NCBI GenBank assembly: GCA_049487715.1
Contig: CP150563.1
Location: 248,001-312,000 of the forward strand
From: Pycnococcus provasolii
Taxonomy: Eukaryota; Chlorophyta; Pseudoscourfieldiophyceae; Pseudoscourfieldiales
Direction of reading: 5' to 3'
Length of the DNA stretch: 64,000 bases
The position numbers and the translations under genes are program-made. Positions 1 through 9,474 of the stretch are shown here, in pieces; the stretch's first letter is position 1; every line of letters starts with the position of its first letter. The notes under the pieces were generated by a model. That model worked only from the letters and a program-made list of their open reading frames with translations, did not search any database and was not told the origin of the DNA.

Positions 1-1
1 A

Positions 2-1090
2 TGCACCGCCTCTGCTTACACCGCATGGGCACCGTCACCTTCACCTGAACAGACGCTGCACGAATGTCCACCAAGGGGCACTTTGATCATGGGACCCGCC
101 ACCACGTCAAACGAGAATGGCATGGAGCTGCGTCGCCCATTGATTAAGATGCAGCGAACTTGCAATCCTTCAATCGGAGACGATGGTAAGCCAACTTGCG
201 ACTGCGCCGTGGAGGCGTTGCAGCATGAGTATCGTTCTTGCGTCCCGCAAAGCTCCACCGACTACTATCGGTACACCAGCAAGATGGGATTGCCCGCGTC
301 CATAGTGTGGGACGTTGCGGATCTCACTGGCCACGAGATTTTCTACAAACCGATTGGTGATGGCCATGCGTACAGCATTTCCCGCAATGTTCTACCCGTG
401 CATTGTGACGGACCAGAGCTGCCTTATCCGAACTATCATCAGCATTCAGCTTTGCACATGTCGGGTGGGAGCGATTCACTGCATATGCTATCGCTCGAAG
501 GCTCCTTTCAAATGTTCGGAAAATCCTACGATTCTGTGATTATATCCAAGAATGGATACATTTCGTTCGGAGATGCCTCGCCAAGGCAATTTCCCACCTT
601 TCCTTCCGGTATGGTGCATGAATCCGAGCAAAAAGCGAGGGAATCTGCAATGGACATATATCAAAAATTCATGTTTACGGGAAAGAGAGAAGATGGCGCT
701 ATGGGTGAACACGAAATCGGACTTGCGGCACTCTTTGTGGACTTGGAAGCTACATCTGGCCATGTTTTCTTCGGGATAGAAACGGAGGGTAATAAGAAGC
801 GTGCAGTCGTGACTTATAGCCAGATGGCCGCGTGGGGTGTCTCCCTTCCTATGGAAGGTAATCAAGGCTTGTCATCGGCTAGCGTTTGGAAGAATACATT
901 CCAGATCATTCTTGAGCTCGACGGACCTGGCGTGATTCGCGTTGCGTACAAATCGGTACAGCCGCGTGTTGCGAAATCAGCCTTGGTGGGCTTGCGAAGT
1001 GGCATGCTTGACTTCGCTCAAATGAAAACGAACGGTTGGATGCCGGTCGAATGGAACTCGGTCCCCCCTACGGGTCCTCGAAAGGCGTAG
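2..1090 (+). CDS. Secreted protein with nidogen-like (NIDO) beta-sandwich domain, 5' partial
   Basis: The reading frame is open from base 2 to the TAG at 1088-1090 (362 codons) and has no plausible start inside the window, so the gene continues to the left. The first third is cysteine-rich, with several Cys between about residues 24 and 75, as expected for an extracellular protein. The C-terminal half reads NGYISFGD, then IGLAALFVDLEATSGHVFFG, RAVVTYSQMAAWG, and NTFQIILELDGPGVIRVAYK. This order (asparagine-glycine strand, solvent-exposed D, NTFQ strand, Y/F-x-Y end) is that of nidogen-like domains in extracellular matrix and cell-surface proteins. An adhesion or wall role is inferred only. 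The exact family was not verified. Confidence 0.55.
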   Translation, partial: CTASAYTAWAPSPSPEQTLHECPPRGTLIMGPATTSNENGMELRRPLIKMQRTCNPSIGDDGKPTCDCAVEALQHEYRSCVPQSSTDYYRYTSKMGLPASIVWDVADLTGHEIFYKPIGDGHAYSISRNVLPVHCDGPELPYPNYHQHSALHMSGGSDSLHMLSLEGSFQMFGKSYDSVIISKNGYISFGDASPRQFPTFPSGMVHESEQKARESAMDIYQKFMFTGKREDGAMGEHEIGLAALFVDLEATSGHVFFGIETEGNKKRAVVTYSQMAAWGVSLPMEGNQGLSSASVWKNTFQIILELDGPGVIRVAYKSVQPRVAKSALVGLRSGMLDFAQMKTNGWMPVEWNSVPPTGPRKA

Positions 1091-1206
1091 CTATTTGGAA
1101 ATTGAGAGACAACAGCATATCTAATACACCAAGTAACAAACAAACTTTTGGCGGTTATTTTTTAACGAAATGTCGAACTGTATTTTTGTGGCTGATACAT
1201 TGTCCA

Positions 1207-3078
1207 TTAGTCACTTGCCGTGCTGTGGAATCCGCTTGCGAAGCACCCATGAAGACCGTGCGTCACGTGATGTTCCAAGCGAACGCGACACACTGGACCG
1301 TCGGCTAATCTAGCCCCATCAAGAATCAGCAAGCTGCTTCTCCCGTCGTCCTCAACATCTGTGCACATGCCAAGCAACCACACCTCTCCCATATCACATT
1401 CGTTGCCTTTTGCTGAATCTTTCTCTACAATCACAGGCTCTTCGACGAAGAGCCGGCCTGAAGGAGCATACCAAGTCTCACGCTCACCAGTGAGCAAATC
1501 CAACCTCACATATCCTCTGGGCGGTCCACTCGTTGATACCTCGTTGGTGACTGTTGACCATACGTAACGGCACGAGCGGCGTCCCTCAAATCTTGGTGTC
1601 GCGTGAGGGTGGTCAATGCATATTCCCTCACAGCCAGGCGCGAGTGTTCGTGTGACGCTGCCTGTGTTCGTGTCAACGACATAGCGCCAGAGAACGGTGC
1701 GAGGAATTCGGTTGAAGTCTGGCGCCACGTCGCCTTCCGCACCCCATTCGGAGAGAAATGAGCCTGGGGCCAGTTTGTCCCATCCTGCGGTGTATATTGT
1801 CACCAGGGACTGGTGGTCATCGGCATCATCTGGTTGTTCGCAATCTATTGGCGCGCCGTCGTGTGCAAAGCACACGTGAATCTCGAAGCTTTCACGCGGA
1901 CCCTCCAACACAATCGATTTCTCGCAATCAGATGTTGCACCTTCTCTTGGAATGACGTGAACGAGCACTGGCAGGTCCGGTCGGCTCACGAGAGCATTCG
2001 CGGCAGATTTCATGCCAAGCACATATGGAGCTATTTGCAAATCAAGCCTATTTTGGATCATCACGTAGTGCTGCTTGGTCACACCAAAGTCGTGAGGTGC
2101 AGCCATGCAATTCTCAAGGAGATAGGGCTGTAACACAACGGGGTTGCCTTCCTCGTCAATTTGCGCGAACTGCACGGAGATGCTGGAACCAGCGCAGCTC
2201 TGCCACGCCCAGCCTACCATGTGTCCAGTGTGCGAATCAATATGGGGGTGCGCGGTGAAGGCCCAAGCACCAAGCCCAACACTTTGGTTTAGCAAGTCGT
2301 TTTGCAAGGTCACAAACAAGCCTTCGGTTCTTTGGAGCACGCCGTTCAGGCTGTCCTTACCAAGCGTGTCCAGTGTATGCGGGTCAAGTTTGTACGGTAC
2401 GCCAGCCTCGTAAAGGGCGTGTAGTTTTCCTGCATGAAACATGACGTTTGTGTTCGCTAAGTTCTTCGTTCGCAAGTCAAACGTGCTGATTCCATCTTTG
2501 CGAGTACCAAATGTGCCTCGATATAGGACCTTCTCTTCCCTTGATTCCTCTACGTACTCAGCTGTTCTCACGAACTTTGCTCGTGCAAAGGCAGTCTGTT
2601 CCGAAGGTTGTAAGTCGAAGGAGACAATGAGTCCGTCGCCGTCCAAGAAGTGTGCGTACTTCGCACCGCCTCTCTCATAGCGCCCAGGTCCGTTGCGAAA
2701 GAGCGTTCCGTCCAACTCCTTTGGCAGCGTTCCCTCGACGCGGCACTGGTACGCGAACTCGTCAAGTGGCGTCAGCTGCTTCACCGCTACGCGCCAGTCG
2801 TCCTGCGCGTAGTAGTTCTTCTGCGGGATGCGCACGAGCTGTGAGGTGGGAGGCAAGTCTCCCTTAGACGCAGGGCGAAGCGTATCTTCTTGTGCCGCTG
2901 GCACGCGTACACGTTGCTCCGCTCTTGCCCTGCATACGCGCCTTCGTACATTCCTTGCGTGTTGCTTGCGTCGTTGGCAACGTGCGTGCTCCATCAAGGC
3001 CGTTCGGTGGGTAAGGGTATGGCGTGTCACGCGGTTGGGACTTGGGAGAGGTACCTGTGAGACTGCTTGACCCCCCAT
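1207..3078 (-). CDS. Carotenoid cleavage dioxygenase (CCD/NCED/RPE65 family)
   Basis: A 623-residue iron(II) oxygenase that would split a carotenoid or apocarotenoid double bond to make apocarotenoids. The start ATG is at 3078. The first ~85 residues are arginine-rich and poor in acidic residues, as expected for a plastid transit peptide. The family core begins near LFRNGPGRYE (about 126-135). All four iron-binding histidines can be placed: H277 (TAHPHID), H329 (AAPHDFG), H401 (SFEIHVCFAHDG) and H610 (THGLHGCF). The length suits a plant or algal CCD plus transit peptide. It is divergent from the gene at 3557, with a promoter of about 480 bp. Which carotenoid bond it cuts cannot be told from sequence. 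Confidence 0.88.
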   Translation of the reverse strand: MGGQAVSQVPLPSPNRVTRHTLTHRTALMEHARCQRRKQHARNVRRRVCRARAEQRVRVPAAQEDTLRPASKGDLPPTSQLVRIPQKNYYAQDDWRVAVKQLTPLDEFAYQCRVEGTLPKELDGTLFRNGPGRYERGGAKYAHFLDGDGLIVSFDLQPSEQTAFARAKFVRTAEYVEESREEKVLYRGTFGTRKDGISTFDLRTKNLANTNVMFHAGKLHALYEAGVPYKLDPHTLDTLGKDSLNGVLQRTEGLFVTLQNDLLNQSVGLGAWAFTAHPHIDSHTGHMVGWAWQSCAGSSISVQFAQIDEEGNPVVLQPYLLENCMAAPHDFGVTKQHYVMIQNRLDLQIAPYVLGMKSAANALVSRPDLPVLVHVIPREGATSDCEKSIVLEGPRESFEIHVCFAHDGAPIDCEQPDDADDHQSLVTIYTAGWDKLAPGSFLSEWGAEGDVAPDFNRIPRTVLWRYVVDTNTGSVTRTLAPGCEGICIDHPHATPRFEGRRSCRYVWSTVTNEVSTSGPPRGYVRLDLLTGERETWYAPSGRLFVEEPVIVEKDSAKGNECDMGEVWLLGMCTDVEDDGRSSLLILDGARLADGPVCRVRLEHHVTHGLHGCFASGFHSTASD

Positions 3079-3325
3079 TGTTTCAGGGGAGGGAAAGGGA
3101 AAGGGGCCTCGACCAGACGACGAGAAGAGCGTGCGGTACAGGTAAGAATGAAAGTGATTAAGGGTGCAGAAAGGAAAGGGGAACGGATGGACTACCCGGA
3201 CCCGGTATGGATGGAATAGAATAGACTACCCGGTTGGATGGAAAAGGCGACTCTCAATCCCTTCCTTCCCATGCACCATGGCGACCTCATGGCTCAGGCG
3301 ACCAACCAAACATGATCAAGCGAAA

Positions 3326-3378
3326 GGGTTTCGAAACCCCGAATAATTTTCCTTTTGGTTTCGCGATATTATTCGGGG
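3326..3378. repeat. Nested palindromes in a divergent promoter
   Basis: A perfect 14-bp palindrome (GGGTTTCGAAACCC, 3326-3339) overlaps the left arm of an 11-bp perfect inverted repeat, CCCCGAATAAT at 3337-3347 and ATTATTCGGGG at 3368-3378, with a 20-nt loop. It lies between the carotenoid dioxygenase (left) and the small gene at 3557 (right). It could be a dimeric transcription-factor site shared by both genes or a hairpin. The rest of 3079-3556 shows only a repeated ACTACCCGG motif (near 3190 and 3227) and CT-rich leader sequence. Confidence 0.4.
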
Positions 3379-3556
3379 TTGCTATTCGGGTTTGGGGTTT
3401 TCTTCTCCCTTCCTGCCCAAGTGCCGCCGCCATTCTGCCATTGGCCGTACTGTATTCCCTTCGTCGTCGGTCGTTCCTGCACCCGCCTCGCCTCTTCTCT
3501 TCACTGCTCAAAGTGCTCAAAGTCTACCGCTTGAGTGAGCCTCCTGACGCACACTG

Positions 3557-4126
3557 ATGTACAAGCGACTCGCGCAGAGACTCGACTGGGACGGAGACGC
3601 TGAGTCAGACTCCGACTCCCACTCCGACTCGGAGTCTGTGTCACCAACGGACTCGGAGTCGGAACAAGAGCACGACGACAAGCGCTCTCGTCCTCGCATT
3701 CAACAGCGCAGGAACAAAGACAGAGACGAACTTCTCACGACATCACGCGTGCCACGCTATGACCTCGAAGGCTTTAAAGTGGACGCAGATGTTCTAAGAG
3801 CCAACGCCGCAAAACGTGACGACGATAGCGACGGAGAGGAGGAGCGCGAGGATGAGAGACAACACAAACCGAAGAAGCGAATGCGAGGTTCGCGTGGCGC
3901 GAAGAGAAGGCCAGCCAATGGTGCGAAGGGCGTACTTTGGGCTAACAAGGATGGTGATGACGTTGAAACGGCTTCCGAAAGACTTGCAAGACTCAAAAAG
4001 ATTGCTGAGCAAGCTAAAAAGCAAGCGGGAGACGTGAAAGACAAGCGTCCTGCTCGCACCGAGAAAGCGGCGCAAGCATCGCCGAAAAAGAAGCTAAAGC
4101 GTGAAAAAGGCAAGAAAAAGCTATGA
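3557..4126 (+). CDS. Small highly charged, probably nuclear protein, unknown function
   Basis: A 189-residue ORF from ATG to TGA. Residues ~14-40 are an aspartate/serine-rich tract with many SD/SE dipeptides, which look like casein-kinase-2-type sites. A short less biased segment follows (RVPRYDLEGFKVDAD). The C-terminal half is lysine/arginine-rich, with several nuclear-localisation-like stretches (KPKKRMRGSRGAKRR, PKKKLKREKGKKKL) and a predicted helix around ERLARLKKIAEQAKKQ. The composition is typical of nucleolar or ribosome-biogenesis accessory proteins, but I recognise no family. The stop lies 50 bp from the stop of the convergent kinesin gene. Confidence 0.6.
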   Translation: MYKRLAQRLDWDGDAESDSDSHSDSESVSPTDSESEQEHDDKRSRPRIQQRRNKDRDELLTTSRVPRYDLEGFKVDADVLRANAAKRDDDSDGEEEREDERQHKPKKRMRGSRGAKRRPANGAKGVLWANKDGDDVETASERLARLKKIAEQAKKQAGDVKDKRPARTEKAAQASPKKKLKREKGKKKL

Positions 4127-4130
4127 TCGC

Positions 4131-4163
4131 TTATTCAGTAATGGAGTGTACTTTACTTTGTCT
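4131..4163 (+). repeat. Copy 1 of the dispersed post-stop element
   Basis: Begins 5 bp after the stop of the gene at 3557, with ATTCAGTAATGGA followed by GTGTACTTTACTTTGTC (4146-4162). The latter 17-mer recurs exactly, reverse-complemented, at 24746-24762, after the JmjC gene stop. This copy is the 5' half only and runs into an A-rich tract. See the findings for the whole family. Confidence 0.6.
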
Positions 4164-4176
4164 AAAAAAAACTTTA

Positions 4177-6762
4177 TTACACACCAGCGTCATTTAACGC
4201 CTTACGGATTTGCGCCATGATTTCTTTACGGTCAGCCTCCGCCTCAGCTTTCATCTGCTGAAGCGAGGCCACAACGTCAGCCCGGCTCATTGGCTGTGCA
4301 TCATTACGCCTCTGAAGCTCGACGCCGACGCCAGATAGCTCGAATGCTGCATCTAGTCGAGCATTCACGCTCCGCTTGCTCGCATGTCCGATGTATCCAG
4401 CCCTTGGACCGCGATTGACAGCTACGGCCGACGCCGATTTGGTGGGCGGCACGGGGTCATGCGCCCGGCGCCGCGGTGCCGCGCTAGCGCTGGCGGTGAC
4501 ATCAGCCTTGCGACGCTGGGCAGCTCGACGCTGCTTTGCCTGCTTCGAAGGTGGCGGAAACTTGTGCGGAAATGTCGCCATGACAGCCTCCTCAATCGCA
4601 GCGTAGTACTCATCTGAAGTGGGATCCACGCCTAATCGCCCGACAAGGCGATCGTGCTCAGCATAGGCTCGCTGTGTCATTTCCTGGTCTCGACCAAACC
4701 AGGGATTTCGCTGTGCCCACGCCACCGCCTTGGCATCTGGACCTTCAGAAGTCGTCGTCTCAGGAGCAGATCGCGCAGGACTTGGTGGTTCTCGCACGGG
4801 GCTTGGTGGCGGTCGCACGGGGCTTCGCGGCGGTCGCACGGGGCTCGAGCGTGTTGGACTCGGCGGCGGTCGCACGGGGCTCGAGCGTGTTGGACTTGGC
4901 GGCTGTCGAGTGGGACTTCGTGGCGCTCGCGAGAAAGATGCGCCTGTACCAGCCTTGAGTGCGCGAAGGCGCTCCTTAGTGCGACGCTCAAGTGCATCGA
5001 TGTCGAATCCACCGGACGCATCCTCGGCAGGTGGCTCGTGGGAACGGGCCGGCGCGAGTCCAGCAGCGGCGTCTTTCTCCATCGCCGCACTGAGATTTTG
5101 GCGGAATTTGGCCTCGAGTGCGGCGAGAGAATCCTCGCCGTCATCAGCCGCGGCAGCAACATTCGCGTTTTTGGTCGGAGTGCCGGCGCCAGCCCACGCA
5201 CGCTTTGGACTCAAGCTTATTTCTCTGGAGCGAGATTTCGAAGGGCTCGCCCCTATCAACGGCAGTGCCGATTCGTAGCTCGAACGCAACGTGCTACCGC
5301 GCAACGTCGACGGCTGCCTTCGCCGTGTATCCATAGTTCTGTTGGCATCAAAGGCAAAGTTTCGCCGCGATTTGGTCTCATCGGTATACCCAGTCTTTGG
5401 ACGCACGCTGTAACCCGCATCGGCATAGCGGTTGGGCAAGTGATTGGCGCGCGCACTTCTGCCGCCCTTGTTATCCTGAAGCGTTTTGAGTTGATCAAGT
5501 AGCAACTTATTCTGCGACTTGAGATTGGTGATCGTGCCGCGCAGATCTGCCACGAGCTGATCGTGCTCATCGAGTAAGAGGACAGGTTTTGCCTCAAGTC
5601 TCATCGCGAGAGAAGCGAAGTGAAGCGTTGACCGACTCTCGTCTGCGGAAAGTGCCGTTGGCGACAGGCAGCCGATCATCGTTGCACGCCCGCGCCCGCT
5701 CATGGCGTCATAAAGGAGCTTTGTGAGAGCACAGTCCCGGTATGGCACGTGCGCATCCGCGGCGCTCGACGTGCCACTATGACGCCGGCGCTGCGCGAGG
5801 GCGGTAATCACCTTACCGAGGTGAAACAACGATCGATTGATGTGACCAGCCTCGCGCACCGCTTCGCCGCGCTGTGAGCCCGTGTCGCGTAGGCGCTCGG
5901 ACCCGGCAAGGTCCACGAAAGTTATGCGCCCGTGCCGTCCACCCTTGCGTCGGCCACCAGGGCCGACGTCGTCAAGGCAGGAGTCTATGTGCAACGTAAA
6001 CAGGCAGTGACTTCGGCTTGAGTGCGCGTTGAGACGGTGTGCGCGCACGTGGCGGCGGCTAAGACCCTCGCCCAGAGCATAGATCGCTTCCTCGAGGCTT
6101 GGCGCTGCGCTCTGGCTAGCGCCGTCGACGTAAAATCCGCGACTCTTGTTGTGTCGCACGGGAAGGTCGCGTTGCTCGTGCAGCTTAGCCGTGCTGGCGT
6201 CTGAAAGCAGGTCGGCCACTGCGTCGTTGTAGATCTCAACAAAGCTCACGCTCACCGTGAACGTTCGCCCGCTTCCCTGCTGCTGAGCAATGCGTTCGTA
6301 AGCGAGTGCAAGCGCCTTCTGTATGAGGCTTGTGCCCCCGCGTTCGCCGCCGTCGCCTCCACGGCGACTGCCTCCGTCCCAGCCTCCGGTGAGTGTGTGT
6401 GTCTTCCCGCTTCCCGTCTGGCCGTATGCAAATATTGCCACGTTGTAACCCGATATGGCGTCATCCACGTGTCCAGGAACGTCGCACGCGTCGAACACCT
6501 CCTTTTGGTCAGCGCTTTCGTCGAGCACGGCGTCGAACGTGTACGACTTTGCGTTCGAACCCGCGACCGCTTGTCCTATTGCGCCTTGCCGAGCGTTGGC
6601 GCTCGCATCCTCCACCTGCACTCCCGTTCCGTCTCCCGTGGCTATGGTGGATACGCGTTCGCCTTTCTCGCGTTCGCCAACGACGGGTCTGAGTCTGACA
6701 ACCACCTTCATTCTTGTGTGCAGCGTCTCACTTCTCGCTGACTCGAGCGCGTCTTGCGCCAT
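4177..6762 (-). CDS. Kinesin motor protein with C-terminal Pro-rich repeats and an NPWFG module
   Basis: The first in-frame ATG is at 6762 (the frame stays open to 6939 but begins with GTG), giving 861 residues. The N-terminal motor (~17-390) carries the P-loop GQTGSGKT at 114-121, switch I NAHSSRSH and switch II VDLAGSER, so it should be an ATP-driven microtubule motor. A short coiled coil follows (around DLRGTITNLKSQNKLLLDQL). A run of SPTR/SPVRPP proline-rich repeats is encoded by repeats at 4785-4925. After these comes a module starting NPWFGRDQEMTQRAYAEH and containing DPTSDEYY. An N-terminal motor and a short stalk fit the KIF6/KIF9-like (kinesin-9) or kinesin-13-like groups, but I cannot assign the subfamily. 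Confidence 0.9.
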   Translation of the reverse strand: MAQDALESARSETLHTRMKVVVRLRPVVGEREKGERVSTIATGDGTGVQVEDASANARQGAIGQAVAGSNAKSYTFDAVLDESADQKEVFDACDVPGHVDDAISGYNVAIFAYGQTGSGKTHTLTGGWDGGSRRGGDGGERGGTSLIQKALALAYERIAQQQGSGRTFTVSVSFVEIYNDAVADLLSDASTAKLHEQRDLPVRHNKSRGFYVDGASQSAAPSLEEAIYALGEGLSRRHVRAHRLNAHSSRSHCLFTLHIDSCLDDVGPGGRRKGGRHGRITFVDLAGSERLRDTGSQRGEAVREAGHINRSLFHLGKVITALAQRRRHSGTSSAADAHVPYRDCALTKLLYDAMSGRGRATMIGCLSPTALSADESRSTLHFASLAMRLEAKPVLLLDEHDQLVADLRGTITNLKSQNKLLLDQLKTLQDNKGGRSARANHLPNRYADAGYSVRPKTGYTDETKSRRNFAFDANRTMDTRRRQPSTLRGSTLRSSYESALPLIGASPSKSRSREISLSPKRAWAGAGTPTKNANVAAAADDGEDSLAALEAKFRQNLSAAMEKDAAAGLAPARSHEPPAEDASGGFDIDALERRTKERLRALKAGTGASFSRAPRSPTRQPPSPTRSSPVRPPPSPTRSSPVRPPRSPVRPPPSPVREPPSPARSAPETTTSEGPDAKAVAWAQRNPWFGRDQEMTQRAYAEHDRLVGRLGVDPTSDEYYAAIEEAVMATFPHKFPPPSKQAKQRRAAQRRKADVTASASAAPRRRAHDPVPPTKSASAVAVNRGPRAGYIGHASKRSVNARLDAAFELSGVGVELQRRNDAQPMSRADVVASLQQMKAEAEADRKEIMAQIRKALNDAGV

Positions 6763-7133
6763 GGCGGTCGAGTTGGCGAGCTGGTCGTGCAGAGCAAGTT
6801 GGCGGAGTGCTCGTCGCGTGCTCGCTGGAGTGTGTCCGGGTGCCGGGGCGTTAAGGCTGGTCAACGGCAGGGGGTGGGGGAGAGAGGAGAGGACCGACTC
6901 GCCTTGGGCAGGTTGGACCTGGTGGGAGCCCCCCTCCACCTCCCCGCGCCTCGCCTCGCCTCGCCCTGCCCTTGGATTGGCCTCCCCCCCCGGACCTCAC
7001 CCCCTTTTTCTGGGTAATCCGGGGATCCGTGCTTGCTCCCGGAACCTGCTTCGACTGCATTCAAATTCCCGCACCCTTGACTCCCTTGACTCCCCTCGCC
7101 CTTCTCGGGCTCACTCCGCCCTTCTCCGGACAC
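6763..7133. promoter_or_regulatory. Bidirectional promoter between the kinesin and Sfi1-like genes
   Basis: These 371 bp separate two divergent start codons. They hold a purine/pyrimidine-skewed run (CCTCGCC repeats near 6945-6970) and no ORF with an ATG of its own. Both flanking genes look cytoskeletal or centriolar, so co-expression during division or flagellar assembly is a reasonable inference. Confidence 0.4.
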
Positions 7134-9329
7134 ATGGAGACGCGGTACGTGCGCCGCGCACTCAGCTTCGAGAATATCGAGGTCACGCAAGACGCGCAAG
7201 GCACAAGCGAATACGGCGCGAGTTTGGCGCTTGCAGAGGCGAGAAGGGTTCTGACCGAGCTGCACTGTGAGACGAACGAACTCGAAGGAGAGCACGACAA
7301 GCACGCTTGGGAGTATGAAGATGAGCCTGGCGAGTTGCCGAGGCAGGTAAGGCCAACCTTAACGGCGACTGTGGAGCAACCGCGACAACCGCCACCTCGC
7401 CAGCACGAAGTTCAGCCATCTCAGCAGCATGTTGATATAATTTCCAAACAAACAGCAGCGTCAACGTTTGATATTACGGAGGAGCTGGCCACTGCACGGA
7501 GGCGCGCTCGCGAGGCAGAGGCACGTCGTATTGTCGCCACAGAGGAACAGGAACGAGAAGCGTTCGCAGCTGCAGAGCTCATAGCGCGAGCTGGAATGCT
7601 TGGCACGGCCGAAGATTATTGCTTGGAAAGTTCTCAGAAGTCAGTTGCCACATCCGACGCGACTGATAAGCTTCTAGCATCAGGTTTGGCACATCGCGCT
7701 TTGCTACGTTTGGGATTTCAGGAGTGGTGCAAGGCAACAGTCGCGTCGATCACCGGCAGACGCTCGCGAGCTCTGAGCGCAATGGCACTTGCGCGTGCCA
7801 AAACGACACGCCTGAAGGCTCGCGCGCTGCACAGCTGGGCGCTCGAAGTTGAGCGAGCGCGAAGCCGCCCAACGACGCCCGCAGAAATGCCCGCTGTCGA
7901 AGCAGCTGACATCTCGAAGCCACCTGCACCATCGCCCGACTCCGTCTTTAATGCGGTAGAGAGTCCGGGACCCTCGCCGATTGCGTCAGAGAGTGTCGTG
8001 TTTGAGGATGCTGCAACTCCTTCGCGCGAGGCGTTCACCTTTCATGACGCTATCGCAGAGCAGTCTCCATGTGCCGCCGCAGCAGCAGCAGCCTCGTCGA
8101 TATCTGCGGTGCTCTCAGCAGCCTCTCGGCAGACGCATAATACAACTTCGTCGTCAATGCTACGGTCGACTCGCGGAGATCACGGCGAGTCAATACGAGG
8201 CACGCAAGTCAGGAGCGGCCCTTCGAACACAGCCATGCCAAAGCGATTATCACTATTCCGGCAACGAGTACCAGCTGTACACAATTTGCCAAGCACTATG
8301 GGAAATGTGAAAAAGGGTCAAACGAGCAGAATGGCGCAATCAAGCAGGCCTGCTGTGCGCGCACCAAAAGCGCTTTCTGCACCTCCTCCGCCCGCGGCCG
8401 TATTGGCGATGGAAGAGCGCGCACGTGCCCGTGCCGAGCGTCGGAAACAACTCGATGCAAGCTATGCAGCCCGTCGAGCTGCCACGGAAGCGGCAGCTGA
8501 GGCTGACGCTCGGCGTCGCGAACTTGACGATGCACTGGCTGAAAGTCGGGCTCGAGATGCGGCGGCCGCTGCAGCGTCGATGGAAGCGGCCAAGATGGAG
8601 CGCGTCGCCATAGCAACAAAGCAGCGCCGGCTTGCAGTTTTGCACAATGCGCTAGCGACGCTAAAATTTCGAGGATTAAATCCATGGAAACGACTTGTGC
8701 AATTGTCACGGCGACATTCTGATATCGCACGTCGGCATGCTCGCAAGCTGCCGTATCGTCGCGTATTTGCTGGTTTGCGTGCCGCGATGCAGGCACGGCG
8801 GCGAAGACGCGTGCTTGTCGAACTTTCGCGAACGCTGATTCTTCGCAATATTGCATTGCGTTGGACTTTGAAGCGTGCGATGCACCTATGGGCCAAGCTT
8901 GCCGTTGCTTGCAGGCATGATCGCCATCGTGCCGTATCGCGAGCACTTAAAGTATGGGCGCTCGCTCTGTACTTGCGTCGATCAAGTTTTGCAACCTCTG
9001 CTTCGCACTGGCGTGCTCGCGTCCTATCCGCATCATTCTCAAAGTACCGCTCTGTTGTTGACATCGCAAAGCTCCGACGAGATGCGCGAGACGCACAATC
9101 ACTAGCACGAGTGCTTCCACTGCTCCGGCGGGCGAGCGTCCGTAGATCATTCGTCGCATGGAATTTGCTCGTCATTCGCTTACGCGATGCGCGCCGTCGT
9201 GCAGAACGACGAAGCGAGCTCTTCAGGCTTGCTCAAAGCTGGCTTCAGACGCCAGACACAGCTTCAGACTCAACCCAGCCCATACCTGAGGAGTCATTGC
9301 TAACAAATGCTCTGATGTGGTTTCGATGA
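7134..9329 (+). CDS. Sfi1-like, Trp/Ala/Arg-rich helical repeat protein (probable centrin-binding)
   Basis: Starts at the ATG at 7134 (METRYVRR); the same frame is open upstream but without a convincing start. The product is 731 residues. The N-terminal ~130 residues are acidic, with a helix rich in E and R (TARRRAREAEARRIVATEEQ). The middle and end hold spaced tryptophan-centred helices: FQEWCKATV, LHSWALEVERAR, MHLWAKLAVA, LKVWALALYLRR, ASHWRARVLS, FVAWNLLVIRLRDARRR. Such A-x7-L-x-x-W repeats bind centrin in Sfi1-type spindle-pole, centriole or basal-body proteins. A second Ala/Arg/Glu coiled coil lies around residues 420-490. It is divergent from a kinesin gene, which suits a basal-body or spindle role. 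The assignment rests on repeat style, not on a verified alignment. Confidence 0.6.
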   Translation: METRYVRRALSFENIEVTQDAQGTSEYGASLALAEARRVLTELHCETNELEGEHDKHAWEYEDEPGELPRQVRPTLTATVEQPRQPPPRQHEVQPSQQHVDIISKQTAASTFDITEELATARRRAREAEARRIVATEEQEREAFAAAELIARAGMLGTAEDYCLESSQKSVATSDATDKLLASGLAHRALLRLGFQEWCKATVASITGRRSRALSAMALARAKTTRLKARALHSWALEVERARSRPTTPAEMPAVEAADISKPPAPSPDSVFNAVESPGPSPIASESVVFEDAATPSREAFTFHDAIAEQSPCAAAAAAASSISAVLSAASRQTHNTTSSSMLRSTRGDHGESIRGTQVRSGPSNTAMPKRLSLFRQRVPAVHNLPSTMGNVKKGQTSRMAQSSRPAVRAPKALSAPPPPAAVLAMEERARARAERRKQLDASYAARRAATEAAAEADARRRELDDALAESRARDAAAAAASMEAAKMERVAIATKQRRLAVLHNALATLKFRGLNPWKRLVQLSRRHSDIARRHARKLPYRRVFAGLRAAMQARRRRRVLVELSRTLILRNIALRWTLKRAMHLWAKLAVACRHDRHRAVSRALKVWALALYLRRSSFATSASHWRARVLSASFSKYRSVVDIAKLRRDARDAQSLARVLPLLRRASVRRSFVAWNLLVIRLRDARRRAERRSELFRLAQSWLQTPDTASDSTQPIPEESLLTNALMWFR

Positions 9330-9474
9330 TATTCTGTAAATGGGTTTCACCGACCGAATGGCCAAAAAAGGTTCCGATTTAATTACAATGAATTAATCGT
9401 TATTAAAATCCGTCGTTTTTGCCTTCTCCTAGCGTGCTCCAGAGTGGGAGGGTCTGGGTGGGTACGAGCGACAG

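Noticed and set aside
6763-6939. N-terminal extension of the kinesin to 6939
   Set aside because: The frame is open but starts with GTG and lies in promoter-like DNA; the ATG at 6762 directly precedes the motor domain.
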